Shown: positions 17,304 to 25,566, counted from the first letter of the stretch. The stretch: 64,000 nucleotides of DNA from an archaeon (GCA_021807225.1 JAKAPI010000001.1:1-64000); one strand, 5' to 3'. Numbers and translations: made by a program. Notes: generated by a model not told the origin, from the letters alone.

Positions 17304-18453
17304 TTCCTACGAACTCCGACAACGAGCTCTGGTCCTTCACGCCGCTCAGTCCTGAAACTCTTACACCCACCCTTCGGAAGTCCAGCTCCACGGACCTGCC
17401 GAGCTCCTCGAAGAGCCCGAGCGCCGTCTCTCTGATTACTTCTGCCTCTTCGACCGGAGCCTCGAATGTTTTGCTCTTGGTCTTCGTGGCAAGGTTGGTG
17501 AGTATGCCGATGGCGCTCACCGTCCGACATGCTTTGGCTGATGCGGCGAGCCGACCATGAACGAACTCTATACCGTCAGACAGTTGCGAGATTACCTCTT
17601 CCGGATCTCTCGTATCGCGTTTGAGCGTTACGATCCTGCTGAACTGGGTCGGCTCCAGCCCACCTACTACCGGGTCTTCGTCTGTCCCAGTAGCGGCGGC
17701 TAGGAGGTATCCTGCTGACTTCCTTCCGAAGCGTCTCTCCAGTTCGGAGGGTGCGGCCTTGGCGAGATCGGCGATGGTGACAACGGACATCTCCCCGAGC
17801 GCCGTAGCTGTCTTTGGGCCCACACCATAGAGTTTGGAGACAGGGAGCGCGCCGAGAAACGTCTCGGTATCCTGAGGGAGGATCACGGTCGTCCCGTTCG
17901 GCTTCGCCATGTCCGAGCCGAGCTTCGCGACCACCTTGCTCCGCCCTATCCCGATTGAGCATGTGAGGCGCTCTTTTTGGAAGACCGCCGCCCTGATGGC
18001 CTCGGCCCGCTCGTTGGCTTTGGTGAAGTCTCCCCCCGTCGAAGAAGTCGCGTCGAAGAACGCTTCGTCGATTCCTGTGGGCTCGAGCACGTCTACCATC
18101 TGGCTGACCGTTTCCATAACCCTCGATGATATCTCCTCGTATTTCTCGTGGTCCATCCGGATCACTGCCGGGTCCTTCCCTTCGAGCTTCCTCTTCGCGA
18201 TGACAATAGGCATGCCAGAATGGACTCCGAACTCTCTCGCCACGTAGTTGGCGGTGGACACCACCCCGCTGTCATTTGTCCTGCCGGAGAAGACGCAGAC
18301 CAAGACAGGCCTCGTTTTCAGGGATGGGTCCTCCACTTCTTCGACCTGGGCATAGAAGTAGTCGAGGTCCATGTGGCCCACGACCCTTGTCACGACGTCG
18401 TTCGGCCGCTGATTCGCTTTAAGTCGTTCTTTCGTGGCGCGCTCGACGGTCAT
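17293..18453 (-). CDS. dinB: Y-family DNA polymerase IV
   Basis: A 386-residue translesion polymerase (Dpo4/DinB). The palm has the catalytic HMDLDYFYAQVEE and PTGIDEAFFDAT. The helix-hairpin-helix GVGPKTATALGEM follows, and the little-finger domain occupies the last 110 residues. The C-terminus SEFVGSVR shows no typical PCNA-interacting box. The frame is open to 18528, but ATG 18453 is preferred because a TATA-like tctatatt near 18482 lies 28 bp upstream and the conserved core begins soon after. A SWIM protein overlaps its 3' end. Confidence 0.93.
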   Translation of the reverse strand: MTVERATKERLKANQRPNDVVTRVVGHMDLDYFYAQVEEVEDPSLKTRPVLVCVFSGRTNDSGVVSTANYVAREFGVHSGMPIVIAKRKLEGKDPAVIRMDHEKYEEISSRVMETVSQMVDVLEPTGIDEAFFDATSSTGGDFTKANERAEAIRAAVFQKERLTCSIGIGRSKVVAKLGSDMAKPNGTTVILPQDTETFLGALPVSKLYGVGPKTATALGEMSVVTIADLAKAAPSELERRFGRKSAGYLLAAATGTDEDPVVGGLEPTQFSRIVTLKRDTRDPEEVISQLSDGIEFVHGRLAASAKACRTVSAIGILTNLATKTKSKTFEAPVEEAEVIRETALGLFEELGRSVELDFRRVGVRVSGLSGVKDQSSLSEFVGSVR

Positions 18454-18572
18454 TGCCTCTCGGTGGAGGCCGCCAAGAATATAGACTGTGGCCGGGCTGA
18501 ACTTGGCGGCCCGAGCCGCTTTAGCCATGCGCGGGCATTGGGGGCGTGTCGTGACGCTGTGCTCTCAGAGCA

Positions 18573-19340
18573 TCATTTTCCTGTTGCAACGAGGACGACC
18601 CTGGATTTCGTCCATCGCGTGATATTCCCGCCTTCAAACTCCGCTTGGAGGAGACTTTTCACCTTCGGACTGGCTGCAGCCCAGGCCCGTTTGATGGAAG
18701 CGTCTTCTACTCCGCCTGGCTGTACGGGGTATAGCCAACCTTCGAACGATTTGGGCTCCGCAAGCACCGAAGATGAAACGGTGTGTAAGCCGGCGTCTGC
18801 TACCATCGACTTCCAGGCGTCAGGGGTGAACGCTTCGATGTGACTGCTGTCTCGGAGTCTCTCAATCTCGTTTGAGAAAGCCTCTGCTCCTTCCGGGGGA
18901 GACATGTCCACGACTCCTAGCCGTCCTCCGGGATTCAGGACCCTCCTAGCTTCGAGGAGAAACCTCGGTACGTCCTTGAAGTGGTGGGTGGCCCTTCGGG
19001 TCGTCACAATGTCGAAAGACGAGTCAGGATAAGCGAGGTTGAGAGCATCTCCAGCTTCGAACGTCACATTCGACAGTCGCTTCGACCGGACGAGCTTTCT
19101 GGCTTCGTCAAGCATTTCTTCAGTCACGTCTATCCCAGTTACATGTTTCACCCGGCTGGCAAGGGCCACGGCAGTGAACCCGGTCCCCGTGGCCACGTCA
19201 AGCGCAAGGTCAGACGGTCTGGGAGCGAGCGCCTCGACGAGTGCAGCGAGGTCGTCGCCGTGTGCGTGGCTCTGGCTCTTCGCGTAATGAGCCGCGTGCC
19301 TTCCAAAGAAGCGTTCTGCTGAAGCGTCCTGTGGGCTCAA
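18573..19340 (-). CDS. class I SAM-dependent methyltransferase (UbiE-like)
   Basis: A 255-residue Rossmann-fold methyltransferase. Motif I is LALDVATGTGFTAVAL, the acidic motif II is VTGIDVTEEML, and motif III lies in LDAGDALNL-type sequence (FEAGDALNLAYPDSSFDIV). The block RRATHHFKD replaces the usual post-motif I region. The closest named relatives are the UbiE/Coq5 and bile-type small-molecule methyltransferases; the substrate is unknown. It starts at TTG, with a TATA-like element shared with the divergent FAD oxidoreductase. Confidence 0.87.
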   Translation of the reverse strand: MSPQDASAERFFGRHAAHYAKSQSHAHGDDLAALVEALAPRPSDLALDVATGTGFTAVALASRVKHVTGIDVTEEMLDEARKLVRSKRLSNVTFEAGDALNLAYPDSSFDIVTTRRATHHFKDVPRFLLEARRVLNPGGRLGVVDMSPPEGAEAFSNEIERLRDSSHIEAFTPDAWKSMVADAGLHTVSSSVLAEPKSFEGWLYPVQPGGVEDASIKRAWAAASPKVKSLLQAEFEGGNITRWTKSRVVLVATGK

Positions 19341-19363
19341 CTTTGCACTCGCTTAGCGCGGGG

Positions 19364-19373
19364 TTTTTTAAAC
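19364..19373. promoter_or_regulatory. bidirectional TATA-like promoter
   Basis: The palindrome TTTAAA (19367-19372) lies 24-29 bp before the TTG of the FAD oxidoreductase (19396, plus strand) and 27-32 bp before the TTG of the methyltransferase (19340, minus strand). Both distances fit the archaeal spacing from TATA box to a leaderless start, so one symmetrical box could serve both genes. Confidence 0.6.
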
Positions 19374-19395
19374 GAAGCCGGGCGCAACCTGGCAC

Positions 19396-20706
19396 TTGGC
19401 CTCCCGCTACGACATCGTCGTCGTCGGCGCTGGCATAATGGGAGTCGCTTCCGCCTACCACCTTCAGAAGAACAACCCGGGCAAGCGGATTCTGGTCGTG
19501 GAACGGTATGGCGCCGCTGCCCAGGGAAACACGGGGCGGAGCAACGCCCTGTTCAGGAACACGTTCACTTCGTCAGACAACCAAGTCTTGGCCAACGCGT
19601 CTATCGATTTCTTTCAGCACTTGCAGGAAACTGGAGTAGATGTCGGGTTGCAGAAATTCGGGTACCTCTGGATGATGGATGGGGATCAGCTCTCCCGCAG
19701 CGGGGGGTTTCTCAAGAGGATGGAGGCGAACGGCGTCGAGACTAGGCAATATTCGAAGGATGAGTTGAAGCGACTGCTCCCGGGCATGGTGACGGACTTC
19801 GGCGCTGACGAGGAAGCAGAGTTGATGAGTTTGAGGCCCGTCGAAGGGGCGATTTTCGGACCCAAGTGCGGAGCGCTCGACCCTGATAAGCTGGTGAGAT
19901 TCTATGCGGAGGAGTTCGTCAAGGGGGGAGGGTCTTTCGCGTACAACACGGACGTCGAGTCGTTGGTGGTGGGGCCGTCAAAGCGGTTGGGGATAGAGGG
20001 CGAGCCTTTCGCCTGGCAGGACTATGAGATCGAAGGGATATCGATCAGGGGGAGGCCCGGGGTGCTGCAGGCCGAGACGGTGGTGGTTGCTGGAGGGGCA
20101 TGGACGAATGAGCTCCTGGAACCGGTCGGCTTCGAGGCGCATGTGAAGGCGAAGAAGCGGCAGCTCTTCAGCGTGCAGCCCACGGGACCGAAACTCCGAA
20201 GCCTGGTTCACGCAGAAGGGTTCAGTGAGATGGGGGTCGTCCCGATGGTCATCCTCCCCACCGCAGGTGCATACTTCAGGCCCGTGAGAGACGAAGAGTG
20301 TCTTTGGGTCGGATGCGAGGATGAAGTCAACAGGGCGTTCATCGACCGCCCTGACCACGATATCGAAAGCTATCTCCCGGAGAAGGGATACTATGAAAGG
20401 GGGATCCTGCCTATTGTCGCGTCGTACTTCCCCGAATTCCGCGAAGCGGTCGTCAAAGCAATGTGGGCGGGGCTCTACGCATACAACACCATCGATAACA
20501 TCCCCTTCGCCTTCAGGAAGCGGAACCTGATAGTGGTCGGAGGCGACAGCGGGAGCGGCATCATGAAAGGGGACTCTCTTGGGAGGGTCGTAGACGCGCT
20601 ATACCGCGACGAGGAGGAGACATCCTTGCACGGAGGAACCCGCTATAGGACGTCCAAGCTGGGCTTTGATAGGCGTGATGTGGAAAGAGAGGAGTGGGTG
20701 ATCTGA
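19396..20706 (+). CDS. FAD-dependent amine/amino-acid oxidoreductase (DAO family)
   Basis: A 436-residue flavoenzyme of the D-amino-acid oxidase/sarcosine oxidase family. The N-terminal dinucleotide fold is IVVVGAGIMGVASAYHL, followed by the FAD-contact region GRSNALFRNTF. Near the C-terminus VVGGDSGSGIMKGDSLGR completes the FAD site. It would oxidise the C-N bond of an amino acid or secondary amine. The segment FEAHVKAKKRQLFSVQP is typical of archaeal glycine/sarcosine-oxidase-like proteins. TTG start, probably leaderless. It is a single gene. Confidence 0.88.
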   Translation: MASRYDIVVVGAGIMGVASAYHLQKNNPGKRILVVERYGAAAQGNTGRSNALFRNTFTSSDNQVLANASIDFFQHLQETGVDVGLQKFGYLWMMDGDQLSRSGGFLKRMEANGVETRQYSKDELKRLLPGMVTDFGADEEAELMSLRPVEGAIFGPKCGALDPDKLVRFYAEEFVKGGGSFAYNTDVESLVVGPSKRLGIEGEPFAWQDYEIEGISIRGRPGVLQAETVVVAGGAWTNELLEPVGFEAHVKAKKRQLFSVQPTGPKLRSLVHAEGFSEMGVVPMVILPTAGAYFRPVRDEECLWVGCEDEVNRAFIDRPDHDIESYLPEKGYYERGILPIVASYFPEFREAVVKAMWAGLYAYNTIDNIPFAFRKRNLIVVGGDSGSGIMKGDSLGRVVDALYRDEEETSLHGGTRYRTSKLGFDRRDVEREEWVI

Positions 20707-20808
20707 CCAGGCGGTCGCGGCGGCCGGCACTAACACAGCTGCGTTTGGTCTCGCGGCTGGGTGTATCGGGGCAAGTTTTGATAAGAGGAGAGACGGTCGA
20801 GTTCGTCA

Positions 20809-20985
20809 TTGGGAAGAATTCGTGAAAAGGCCGGAATGGGTGTGTGCGACTGCAGGCACCTCGCCGAGGCGCACGAGGTACTCTTCCAGACCATCTATGC
20901 CACCAAACGCGGGCGGTGCACGGCTGAGGGCTGCAAGTGTCAAGCCTACGTTAGGAACCCGAACTACCGTGTAGTCACCGGGTAA
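20809..20985 (+). CDS. 58-residue Cys-rich protein, probable zinc binder
   Basis: A short frame from TTG 20809 (or ATG 20836, 49 residues) to TAA 20985. It contains GVCDCRHLAEAHEVLF and RGRCTAEGCKCQAYV, that is CxCxH near the N-terminus and CxxxxCxC later, enough ligands for one zinc ion. A TATA-like ttttgataa near 20778 is about 31 bp before the TTG. It fills the otherwise empty stretch between the FAD oxidoreductase and a convergent oxidoreductase. The family is not recognised; coding is supported by the coherent Cys/His pattern and the promoter. Confidence 0.6.
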   Translation: MGRIREKAGMGVCDCRHLAEAHEVLFQTIYATKRGRCTAEGCKCQAYVRNPNYRVVTG

Positions 20986-21113
20986 CTCGCCCTTTCCGCG
21001 GATTCCAGCGAAAACCTCCTCAGAGACCAACCTTCTTGCCGACAGGCTGCATCACCTCCAGGTTCTTCACTGGCGCTCCTACCGCTCTTGGGCGGCGCTT
21101 GCCCGTGTTTGGT

Positions 21114-22055
21114 CTATTCGCCCTCGTTCCCAACTTTCAGGACGAGTTTCCCACGGCTGTGCCCACTTAGCCCGCTTTCGTAAGCCTCTCTTGCGCGCGG
21201 CAGGGGAAACACCGAGTCCACCACCGGCTTGACTTCGCCTGCGTCGACAAGTCGCGCGAGTTCGACTAGCTCGTTTCTGTTTGGTTCGACGAGGATTGAG
21301 AATCCCTTTACACCGTACTTTGCCGCGGTCTCGTCTGGGGCGTCCCCGACAATGGTGACCAGGGAACCGCCTCGACGGAGGACGCTCCACGAGTTATCGA
21401 GCACTTCCCCGCCTACTGTGTCGAGCACCACGTCGAGATCGCTCAGCTCCTCTTGGAACTTGACGCTTGAGTAGTCGATGACCCTGTCAGCGCCGAGGCT
21501 CCGGACAAGACCCGCCTTCTCTGCTGAGCATGTGGCGAAGACGCGGGCTCCCCGCCAGCGCGCGAGCTGGACCGCAAAAGTCCCCACTCCTCCGCCCGCC
21601 CCGTGTATCAGGACAGTGTCGCCTTTGTTGAGTTTGGCGTAGTCGAAGAGGGATTGCCAGGCAGTCAGCCCAGACAATGGTATCGCGGCTGCGTGTGTGA
21701 AGGAGAGGGATTCAGGCTTAGGTGCGAGGTCTGCGGCCCGAACAGCGACGTGCTCTGCTGCAGCGCCGTCACGCCAAAAGTCCAAGAGGCCGTACACAGC
21801 GTCCCCTTCGGCTAGGTCCGAAACCGTCGGTCCGGTCTTCTCCACTGCCCCCGCGACTTCGAATGCAGGAATGATGGGTAGTCTGCTCTTCTTGTCCTTG
21901 GTGGTGAATGTGGAACTCCACGTGAACTCGGTGGGGGTGATCCCCGCGGCGCGCACCCTTACCAGCACCTCCCCCGATCCTATTTCGGGGGTGGGCGCGT
22001 CCTCATAGACCAACGCTTCCGGACCGGCTCGCGTGTGCATCCTGGCAGCTTTCAT
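21114..22055 (-). CDS. zinc-independent MDR-family NADP oxidoreductase (quinone oxidoreductase-like)
   Basis: A 313-residue medium-chain dehydrogenase/reductase. The catalytic N-terminal domain begins MKAARMHTRAGPEALVYED, and the nucleotide-binding motif is VLIHGAGGGVGTFAVQLA. The structural-zinc cysteines and catalytic zinc ligands of alcohol dehydrogenases are missing, as in quinone oxidoreductases. The frame is open further upstream, but MKAA at 22055 matches the family. Its ATG overlaps the stop of the SnoaL-like gene (ATGA), so the pair is an operon. Confidence 0.88.
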   Translation of the reverse strand: MKAARMHTRAGPEALVYEDAPTPEIGSGEVLVRVRAAGITPTEFTWSSTFTTKDKKSRLPIIPAFEVAGAVEKTGPTVSDLAEGDAVYGLLDFWRDGAAAEHVAVRAADLAPKPESLSFTHAAAIPLSGLTAWQSLFDYAKLNKGDTVLIHGAGGGVGTFAVQLARWRGARVFATCSAEKAGLVRSLGADRVIDYSSVKFQEELSDLDVVLDTVGGEVLDNSWSVLRRGGSLVTIVGDAPDETAAKYGVKGFSILVEPNRNELVELARLVDAGEVKPVVDSVFPLPRAREAYESGLSGHSRGKLVLKVGNEGE

Positions 22056-22429
22056 CGAGTTGCCCTCTGAGTCGGATTGCTTCCAGGTGGCGAGCCCATG
22101 GCGCTGGGGTCGAAGATGGTGTTGATGGAGGTGATCTTCCCATCCCTCACCTGGTACCACGACGACATGTAGACCGCCGACTGTCCTATGACCAGGTCGT
22201 AAAGGACACAAACGTCTTCTCCATCGGCGAACATTCTTTTGATGTCGTACTTCCCCCGATACTTCCGCAGCGTCTCGACAAACTGGGTGGGCTTGCCGTA
22301 GGTCTCTCCCGCTGGCCCCCTTATTCTGACGTTGTCTTGTAGGAGAACCATGGCGTCTTCATACCGTTGCTCGTGCAGGGCTGCGATGTATGAAGTCACG
22401 AGTTCCTTTGGGTTTGCGCTTCGGTTCAT
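22052..22429 (-). CDS. SnoaL/NTF2-like fold protein
   Basis: A 125-residue protein with the NTF2-like pattern: a leading helix KELVTSYIAALHEQRYEDAM, then LLQDNVRIRGPAGETYG, and the strands VCVLYDLVIGQS and SSWYQVRDGKITSI. This fold forms small cone-shaped ligand pockets (ketosteroid isomerase, polyketide cyclase), but the ligand is unknown. It is translationally coupled (4-bp overlap) to the downstream quinone oxidoreductase, suggesting they act on the same substrate. ATG 22429 is chosen; the longer frame to 22546 runs over the divergent ACT gene. Confidence 0.8.
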   Translation of the reverse strand: MNRSANPKELVTSYIAALHEQRYEDAMVLLQDNVRIRGPAGETYGKPTQFVETLRKYRGKYDIKRMFADGEDVCVLYDLVIGQSAVYMSSWYQVRDGKITSINTIFDPSAMGSPPGSNPTQRATR

Positions 22430-22502
22430 GGGCCTACATGTAGCACCAGTGTGAAAAGGGTTATGGCATAAATAGACTATATGTGCTGCCTGTGACCTAA
22501 AT

Positions 22503-23159
22503 ATGCCAAATGAGGCGCAATCTGCCGGCGAACTAGTCAGGAACACGATTGAGCGAGACCCCGTCGTCAGGTTTGGGCTGACCAGACGGCTTGTAAACCA
22601 CAGAGCGTTGGCCAGAACGATACAAGCCGAGTCAGCCGCCGACGTGAGCTTCGACGCTATACTGAGTGCGATAAGACGATACCCGCTTCGGCGGGCTTAC
22701 GAGCGACACGAGAAGGCAGGTAAGATGATTTCGAAGATCGGAATGAAAAACCGGGTCGTTGTGCTTTCTCTGAAGAATGACCGGGAGACCCAGAGAGCCA
22801 TAGCAAGATTCTCCGAGGAGGTCAACTACTCGGCGGGCGAGACGTTCCGCGTCATCTCCAGCATGGATTACGTCAGCGTCACGCTTGACGCTAGGAACTC
22901 AGATGTGTTTGAGACGCGCCTGCCCAAATCTGTCATCCGAAAGAAGACGGGAGGCTTGGCAGAGCTGACGATCGAGATGGAAGTGGAGGTGGAGGAGTCG
23001 CCTGGCGCGCTGGCGGTAGTCGTTGGAGAACTTGCGCTTAACGAGGTGAACATAAGGCAGTTGACCTCCGTCGGACCTGGAAGAGTCATTGTGCTGGTCA
23101 ACGAGAGAGATGCGTTGAAATCGTATCAGGCGCTGGAGATTCTGGCCAAAGAGGGTTAG
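22503..23159 (+). CDS. ACT-domain regulatory protein
   Basis: A 218-residue protein. The first 75 residues look like a helical/HTH-type domain (GLTRRLVNHRALARTIQ, a pattern of a conserved archaeal family). Two ACT-like domains follow (about residues 80-140 and 150-217; VEVEESPGALAVVVGELALN is the second). ACT domains bind amino acids; similar archaeal proteins may control amino-acid or tRNA metabolism. The ATG is about 27 bp after a TATA-like actatatg near 22476, so it is leaderless. Confidence 0.72.
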   Translation: MPNEAQSAGELVRNTIERDPVVRFGLTRRLVNHRALARTIQAESAADVSFDAILSAIRRYPLRRAYERHEKAGKMISKIGMKNRVVVLSLKNDRETQRAIARFSEEVNYSAGETFRVISSMDYVSVTLDARNSDVFETRLPKSVIRKKTGGLAELTIEMEVEVEESPGALAVVVGELALNEVNIRQLTSVGPGRVIVLVNERDALKSYQALEILAKEG

Positions 23160-23295
23160 ATCCACTCTGTTGGCGCGTGGGAAACTTTGCATGTAGCGAG
23201 TCCCGCTCTGTGCGAAGCTGAGAAGAACCGGCAGGGGCAGATGCCCAGCGTAGGCTAAGTCTCCGCGGCGAGAACGCTTGACTCATTGAGATTGG

Positions 23296-23371
23296 TGGGG
23301 TCGGCCGGATTTGAACCAGCGATCTCAAGCGCCCGAGGCTTGAAGCCTAGACCAGACTAGCCGACGACCCC
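23296..23371 (-). tRNA. tRNA-Pro(CGG)
   Basis: Acceptor GGGGTCG/CGACCCC, anticodon arm CAAGC-CTCGGGC-GCTTG giving anticodon CGG, T arm GCTGG-TTCAAAT-CCGGC, discriminator A, no encoded CCA and no intron. The 76-nt length is normal. A TATA-like gatataaac near 23397 (minus strand) lies about 26 bp upstream and overlaps the promoter region of the divergent winged-helix gene. The D stem is weak, as is common for tRNA-Pro. Confidence 0.9.
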
Positions 23372-23443
23372 TGTTTCGCGGCTCCGCCAGCCTCTGTTTA
23401 TATCCTATCGCAGAGTCCAAGCGGGTCAATAAATAGCCAGGGC

Positions 23444-23695
23444 ATGTCTGTCTCGGCTATGCCCGCGTCGTGTTGCCCCGGTTCATCGTGTGATAGCCCT
23501 GACTGCCTGCAGCTGACGGAGAGGGAGGCAGAGCTTTGCGAGGCCATCTGCGCGAGCCCCGAGCCGGTCGCCTTCTCCACTCTCAAGGAGACCCTCGGAT
23601 ACCACCAGGAGGTGATCTCTAGGATACTCAGGCGGCTCCTGAACTATAGGACAATCGAGAAGGTAAAGGGCCGATACAAGCGGGTCGGTCAATAA
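23444..23695 (+). CDS. Cys-rich winged-helix DNA-binding protein
   Basis: An 83-residue protein. The N-terminus has a cysteine cluster (ASCCPGSSCDSPDC), with two more in ELCEAICASPEP; the rest is a winged helix (FSTLKETLGYHQEVISRILR, then NYRTIEKVKGRYKRV). Residues Cys10, 11, 16, 21, 32 and 36 could sense a metal or hold a cluster. A TATA-like tttatatc near 23400 serves the gene. It ends 37 bp before a seven-cysteine microprotein, so a metal-sensor role is inferred. No exact family is recognised. Confidence 0.65.
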   Translation: MSVSAMPASCCPGSSCDSPDCLQLTEREAELCEAICASPEPVAFSTLKETLGYHQEVISRILRRLLNYRTIEKVKGRYKRVGQ

Positions 23696-23720
23696 CTAGC
23701 CCCAGTTCCTTGACTCAGCC

Positions 23721-23727
23721 GAGGTGA
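23721..23727 (+). promoter_or_regulatory. strong ribosome-binding site for the Cys-rich microprotein
   Basis: GAGGTGA, complementary to the 3' end of archaeal 16S rRNA, lies 5 bases before the ATG at 23733. In a region where most genes look leaderless, this Shine-Dalgarno sequence supports translation of the short frame. Confidence 0.55.
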
Positions 23728-23732
23728 ACTAG

Positions 23733-23795
23733 ATGGCGTGTTGTGGTTGCGGCTGCTGTGAAGGCTGTTGCAACGAAGAGAAGAAGGAAGAGTAG
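23733..23795 (+). CDS. 20-residue microprotein with seven cysteines, metallothionein-like
   Basis: The frame encodes MACCGCGCCEGCCNEEKKEE. Seven of the first thirteen residues are cysteine, arranged CC-x-C-x-CC-xx-CC, followed by an acidic and lysine-rich tail. This is the composition of a metallothionein-type thiolate cluster peptide. A good Shine-Dalgarno sequence (23721-23727) precedes the ATG, and the frame stops cleanly at TAG. It sits between the Cys-rich winged-helix gene and alba. The product would bind soft metals such as Cu(I), Zn or Cd; this is inference from composition and there is no homologue I can name. Confidence 0.55.
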   Translation: MACCGCGCCEGCCNEEKKEE

Positions 23796-23803
23796 GGCGA
23801 CCA

Positions 23804-23811
23804 TTTATAAG
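23804..23811 (+). promoter_or_regulatory. TATA box of alba
   Basis: TTTATAAG lies 24-31 bp before the alba ATG at 23835, the spacing expected for a leaderless transcript. It also separates alba from the microprotein upstream. Confidence 0.6.
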
Positions 23812-23834
23812 CCGAAGAGGGGGCCTGAGGCCCA

Positions 23835-24119
23835 ATGTCTGAAGAGAGGAAGACAGTCATCGTCGGCCAAAGCAAGCCCCTCCTAAACTATGTGACCGCG
23901 TGTATCACCATGTTCAATGGTGGCGCCAGGAAAGTGGTCCTCAGGGCAAGAGGCGAGGCCATCAACATGTCAGTGGAAGTGGCTCAAGTGCTGAGGAAGC
24001 GCTTCATGAGCAACGTCCAGATATCCAACATCACGATCGATGGCGAGAGCGTGACCTCCAAGGATGGGAGGCAGCTGAACCTTCCAGTGCTCGAGATAGA
24101 GCTCTCAATCCCGGTGTAA
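23835..24119 (+). CDS. albA: chromatin/RNA-binding protein Alba
   Basis: A 94-residue Alba protein. The start VIVGQSKPLLNYVTACITMF, then KVVLRARGEAINMSVEVAQV and VLEIELSI, are the conserved fold elements; the lysine in the QSKPLLNY loop contacts nucleic acid. Alba coats DNA and RNA as dimers in many archaea. It has its own TATA box. The aminotransferase gene follows after 90 bp. No histone gene is in the window, so Alba may be a major chromatin protein here. Confidence 0.95.
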   Translation: MSEERKTVIVGQSKPLLNYVTACITMFNGGARKVVLRARGEAINMSVEVAQVLRKRFMSNVQISNITIDGESVTSKDGRQLNLPVLEIELSIPV

Positions 24120-24211
24120 GAATCACTTTCGACTGGTGCCTTCCGGTCAGCTTTTGTCGGATTCGGGCAAAGGATTTTAGCCTCACGTCTCAAGCGAAAG
24201 TCAGATTTTCT

Positions 24212-25564
24212 TTGAGTCCGAGGAAGTTCGCAAAAGTCGAAGGCAAGCTGCCGGGCGCCAAGGCGAGCGCCGTGGTCAAGGCTTCAGCCAGATACATCGC
24301 ACCCTCGTTTTCGCGCTTCTACCCCCTCGTCGTCGAGTCCGCCCATGGTGCGCTGGTGAAGGATGTCGATGGGAACCAGTTCATCGACTTCGCGGCAGGG
24401 ATAGCTGTGCTCAGCACCGGGTCGACCCACCCTAAAGTCGTCCAGGCCATCAAGGACCAGGCTGAGAAGTTCATCCACTTCTCATACACTGACTTCTACT
24501 ATGAGAACCTGATCGAGCTTTCCGAGAAGCTGATCCCAATGATGCCTGGCGGCGAAAGGAAGATGGTGTATTACGGCAACAGCGGCGCCGAAGCCATAGA
24601 AGCGGCGATGAAACTGACAAGGACCCACACTAAGAGGACTACGTTCCTTGCACATTCTGGCGCGTTCCATGGGAGGACCATGGGGGCCCTGAGCCTGACA
24701 GCGAGCAAGCCGATGCAGCGCAAGGGTTCGCTGCCCCTCATCCCCGACGTCGTCCACTTCCCGTTCCCCTATTGCTACAGGTGCCCTTGGAAACAGACTT
24801 TCCCCGAGTGTGACTACTACTGCGTCGACTACTTCAAGGAGCAATACCTTGAGAAGTTCGTGCCTGTCGACGAGGTCGCGTCATACTTCTTCGAGTCCAT
24901 ACAGGGAGAAGGAGGGTACGTCCCCGCGCCCCCAGAGTACTTCAAGAAGATGGAGTTCCTCCGCAAAGAGGGCGTCCTTTTCGTAGACGATGAGATACAG
25001 ACAGGGGTCGGGAGAACAGGGAAATTCCTTGGAATAGAATACTACGGCGTCGTCCCCGACGTCGTCACGATAGCCAAGGGGATAGCCTCGGGCCTACCGT
25101 TGAGCGCCACCGTCGCCAAGGCAGAGATTATGGAAAGCTGGAAGCCAGGTCAGCACGCTTCCACTTTCGGAGCTAACCCGGTTGCAGTTCAGGCCAGTCT
25201 TGCGACGCTGGAAGCGATAAAGGCGGAAAAACTGGTGGAGAACGCCAACCGTTTGGGCGCGAAAGCCAAGAGGCGTTTCCTTGAGATGAAGGAGAAGTAT
25301 GAGATAGTCGGCGATGTCAGGGGCATGGGACTCTTCCTTGGCATCGAGATTGTCAAAGACAAGAAGAGCAAGGCAAGAGGGGAGGAGGAAGCGCGCCGAA
25401 TCATGGACTACTGTTTCCAGCACGGCACCCTGGTGATAATGGCCGGGCGCAACACGCTCCGGTTCGTGCCTCCATTGAACATAACAGAAGACGTCATGGA
25501 TGAGGGGGTGGACATCTTGGAAGAAGGGATTGCTGCCGTCAATTCGGCCAGCAAGAAAACGTAG
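24212..25564 (+). CDS. class III PLP aminotransferase (4-aminobutyrate/acetylornithine type)
   Basis: A 450-residue fold-type I enzyme. Visible elements are VDGNQFIDFAAGIAVLSTGS, the PLP-phosphate contact YYGNSGAEAIEAAMKLTR, HSGAFHGRT, FVDDEIQTGVGRTGKF with the PLP-nitrogen Asp, and the Schiff-base lysine in TIAKGIASGLPL. The CYRCPWKQTFPECDYYC insert is typical of archaeal members annotated as 4-aminobutyrate or ornithine-type transaminases. The open frame overlaps alba upstream; TTG 24212, about 33 bp after ttttagcc, is the better start. It is 2 bp from the RPA gene. Confidence 0.9.
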   Translation: MSPRKFAKVEGKLPGAKASAVVKASARYIAPSFSRFYPLVVESAHGALVKDVDGNQFIDFAAGIAVLSTGSTHPKVVQAIKDQAEKFIHFSYTDFYYENLIELSEKLIPMMPGGERKMVYYGNSGAEAIEAAMKLTRTHTKRTTFLAHSGAFHGRTMGALSLTASKPMQRKGSLPLIPDVVHFPFPYCYRCPWKQTFPECDYYCVDYFKEQYLEKFVPVDEVASYFFESIQGEGGYVPAPPEYFKKMEFLRKEGVLFVDDEIQTGVGRTGKFLGIEYYGVVPDVVTIAKGIASGLPLSATVAKAEIMESWKPGQHASTFGANPVAVQASLATLEAIKAEKLVENANRLGAKAKRRFLEMKEKYEIVGDVRGMGLFLGIEIVKDKKSKARGEEEARRIMDYCFQHGTLVIMAGRNTLRFVPPLNITEDVMDEGVDILEEGIAAVNSASKKT

Positions 25565-25566
25565 CC

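Noticed and set aside
20806..21030. 74-residue minus-strand frame
   Set aside because: It overlaps the Cys-rich plus-strand frame that has a clear zinc-ligand pattern and promoter; no motif was seen in it.
23900..24211. Upstream extension of the aminotransferase frame through alba
   Set aside because: The extension is out of frame with alba, reads like noise, and the family start fits TTG 24212.
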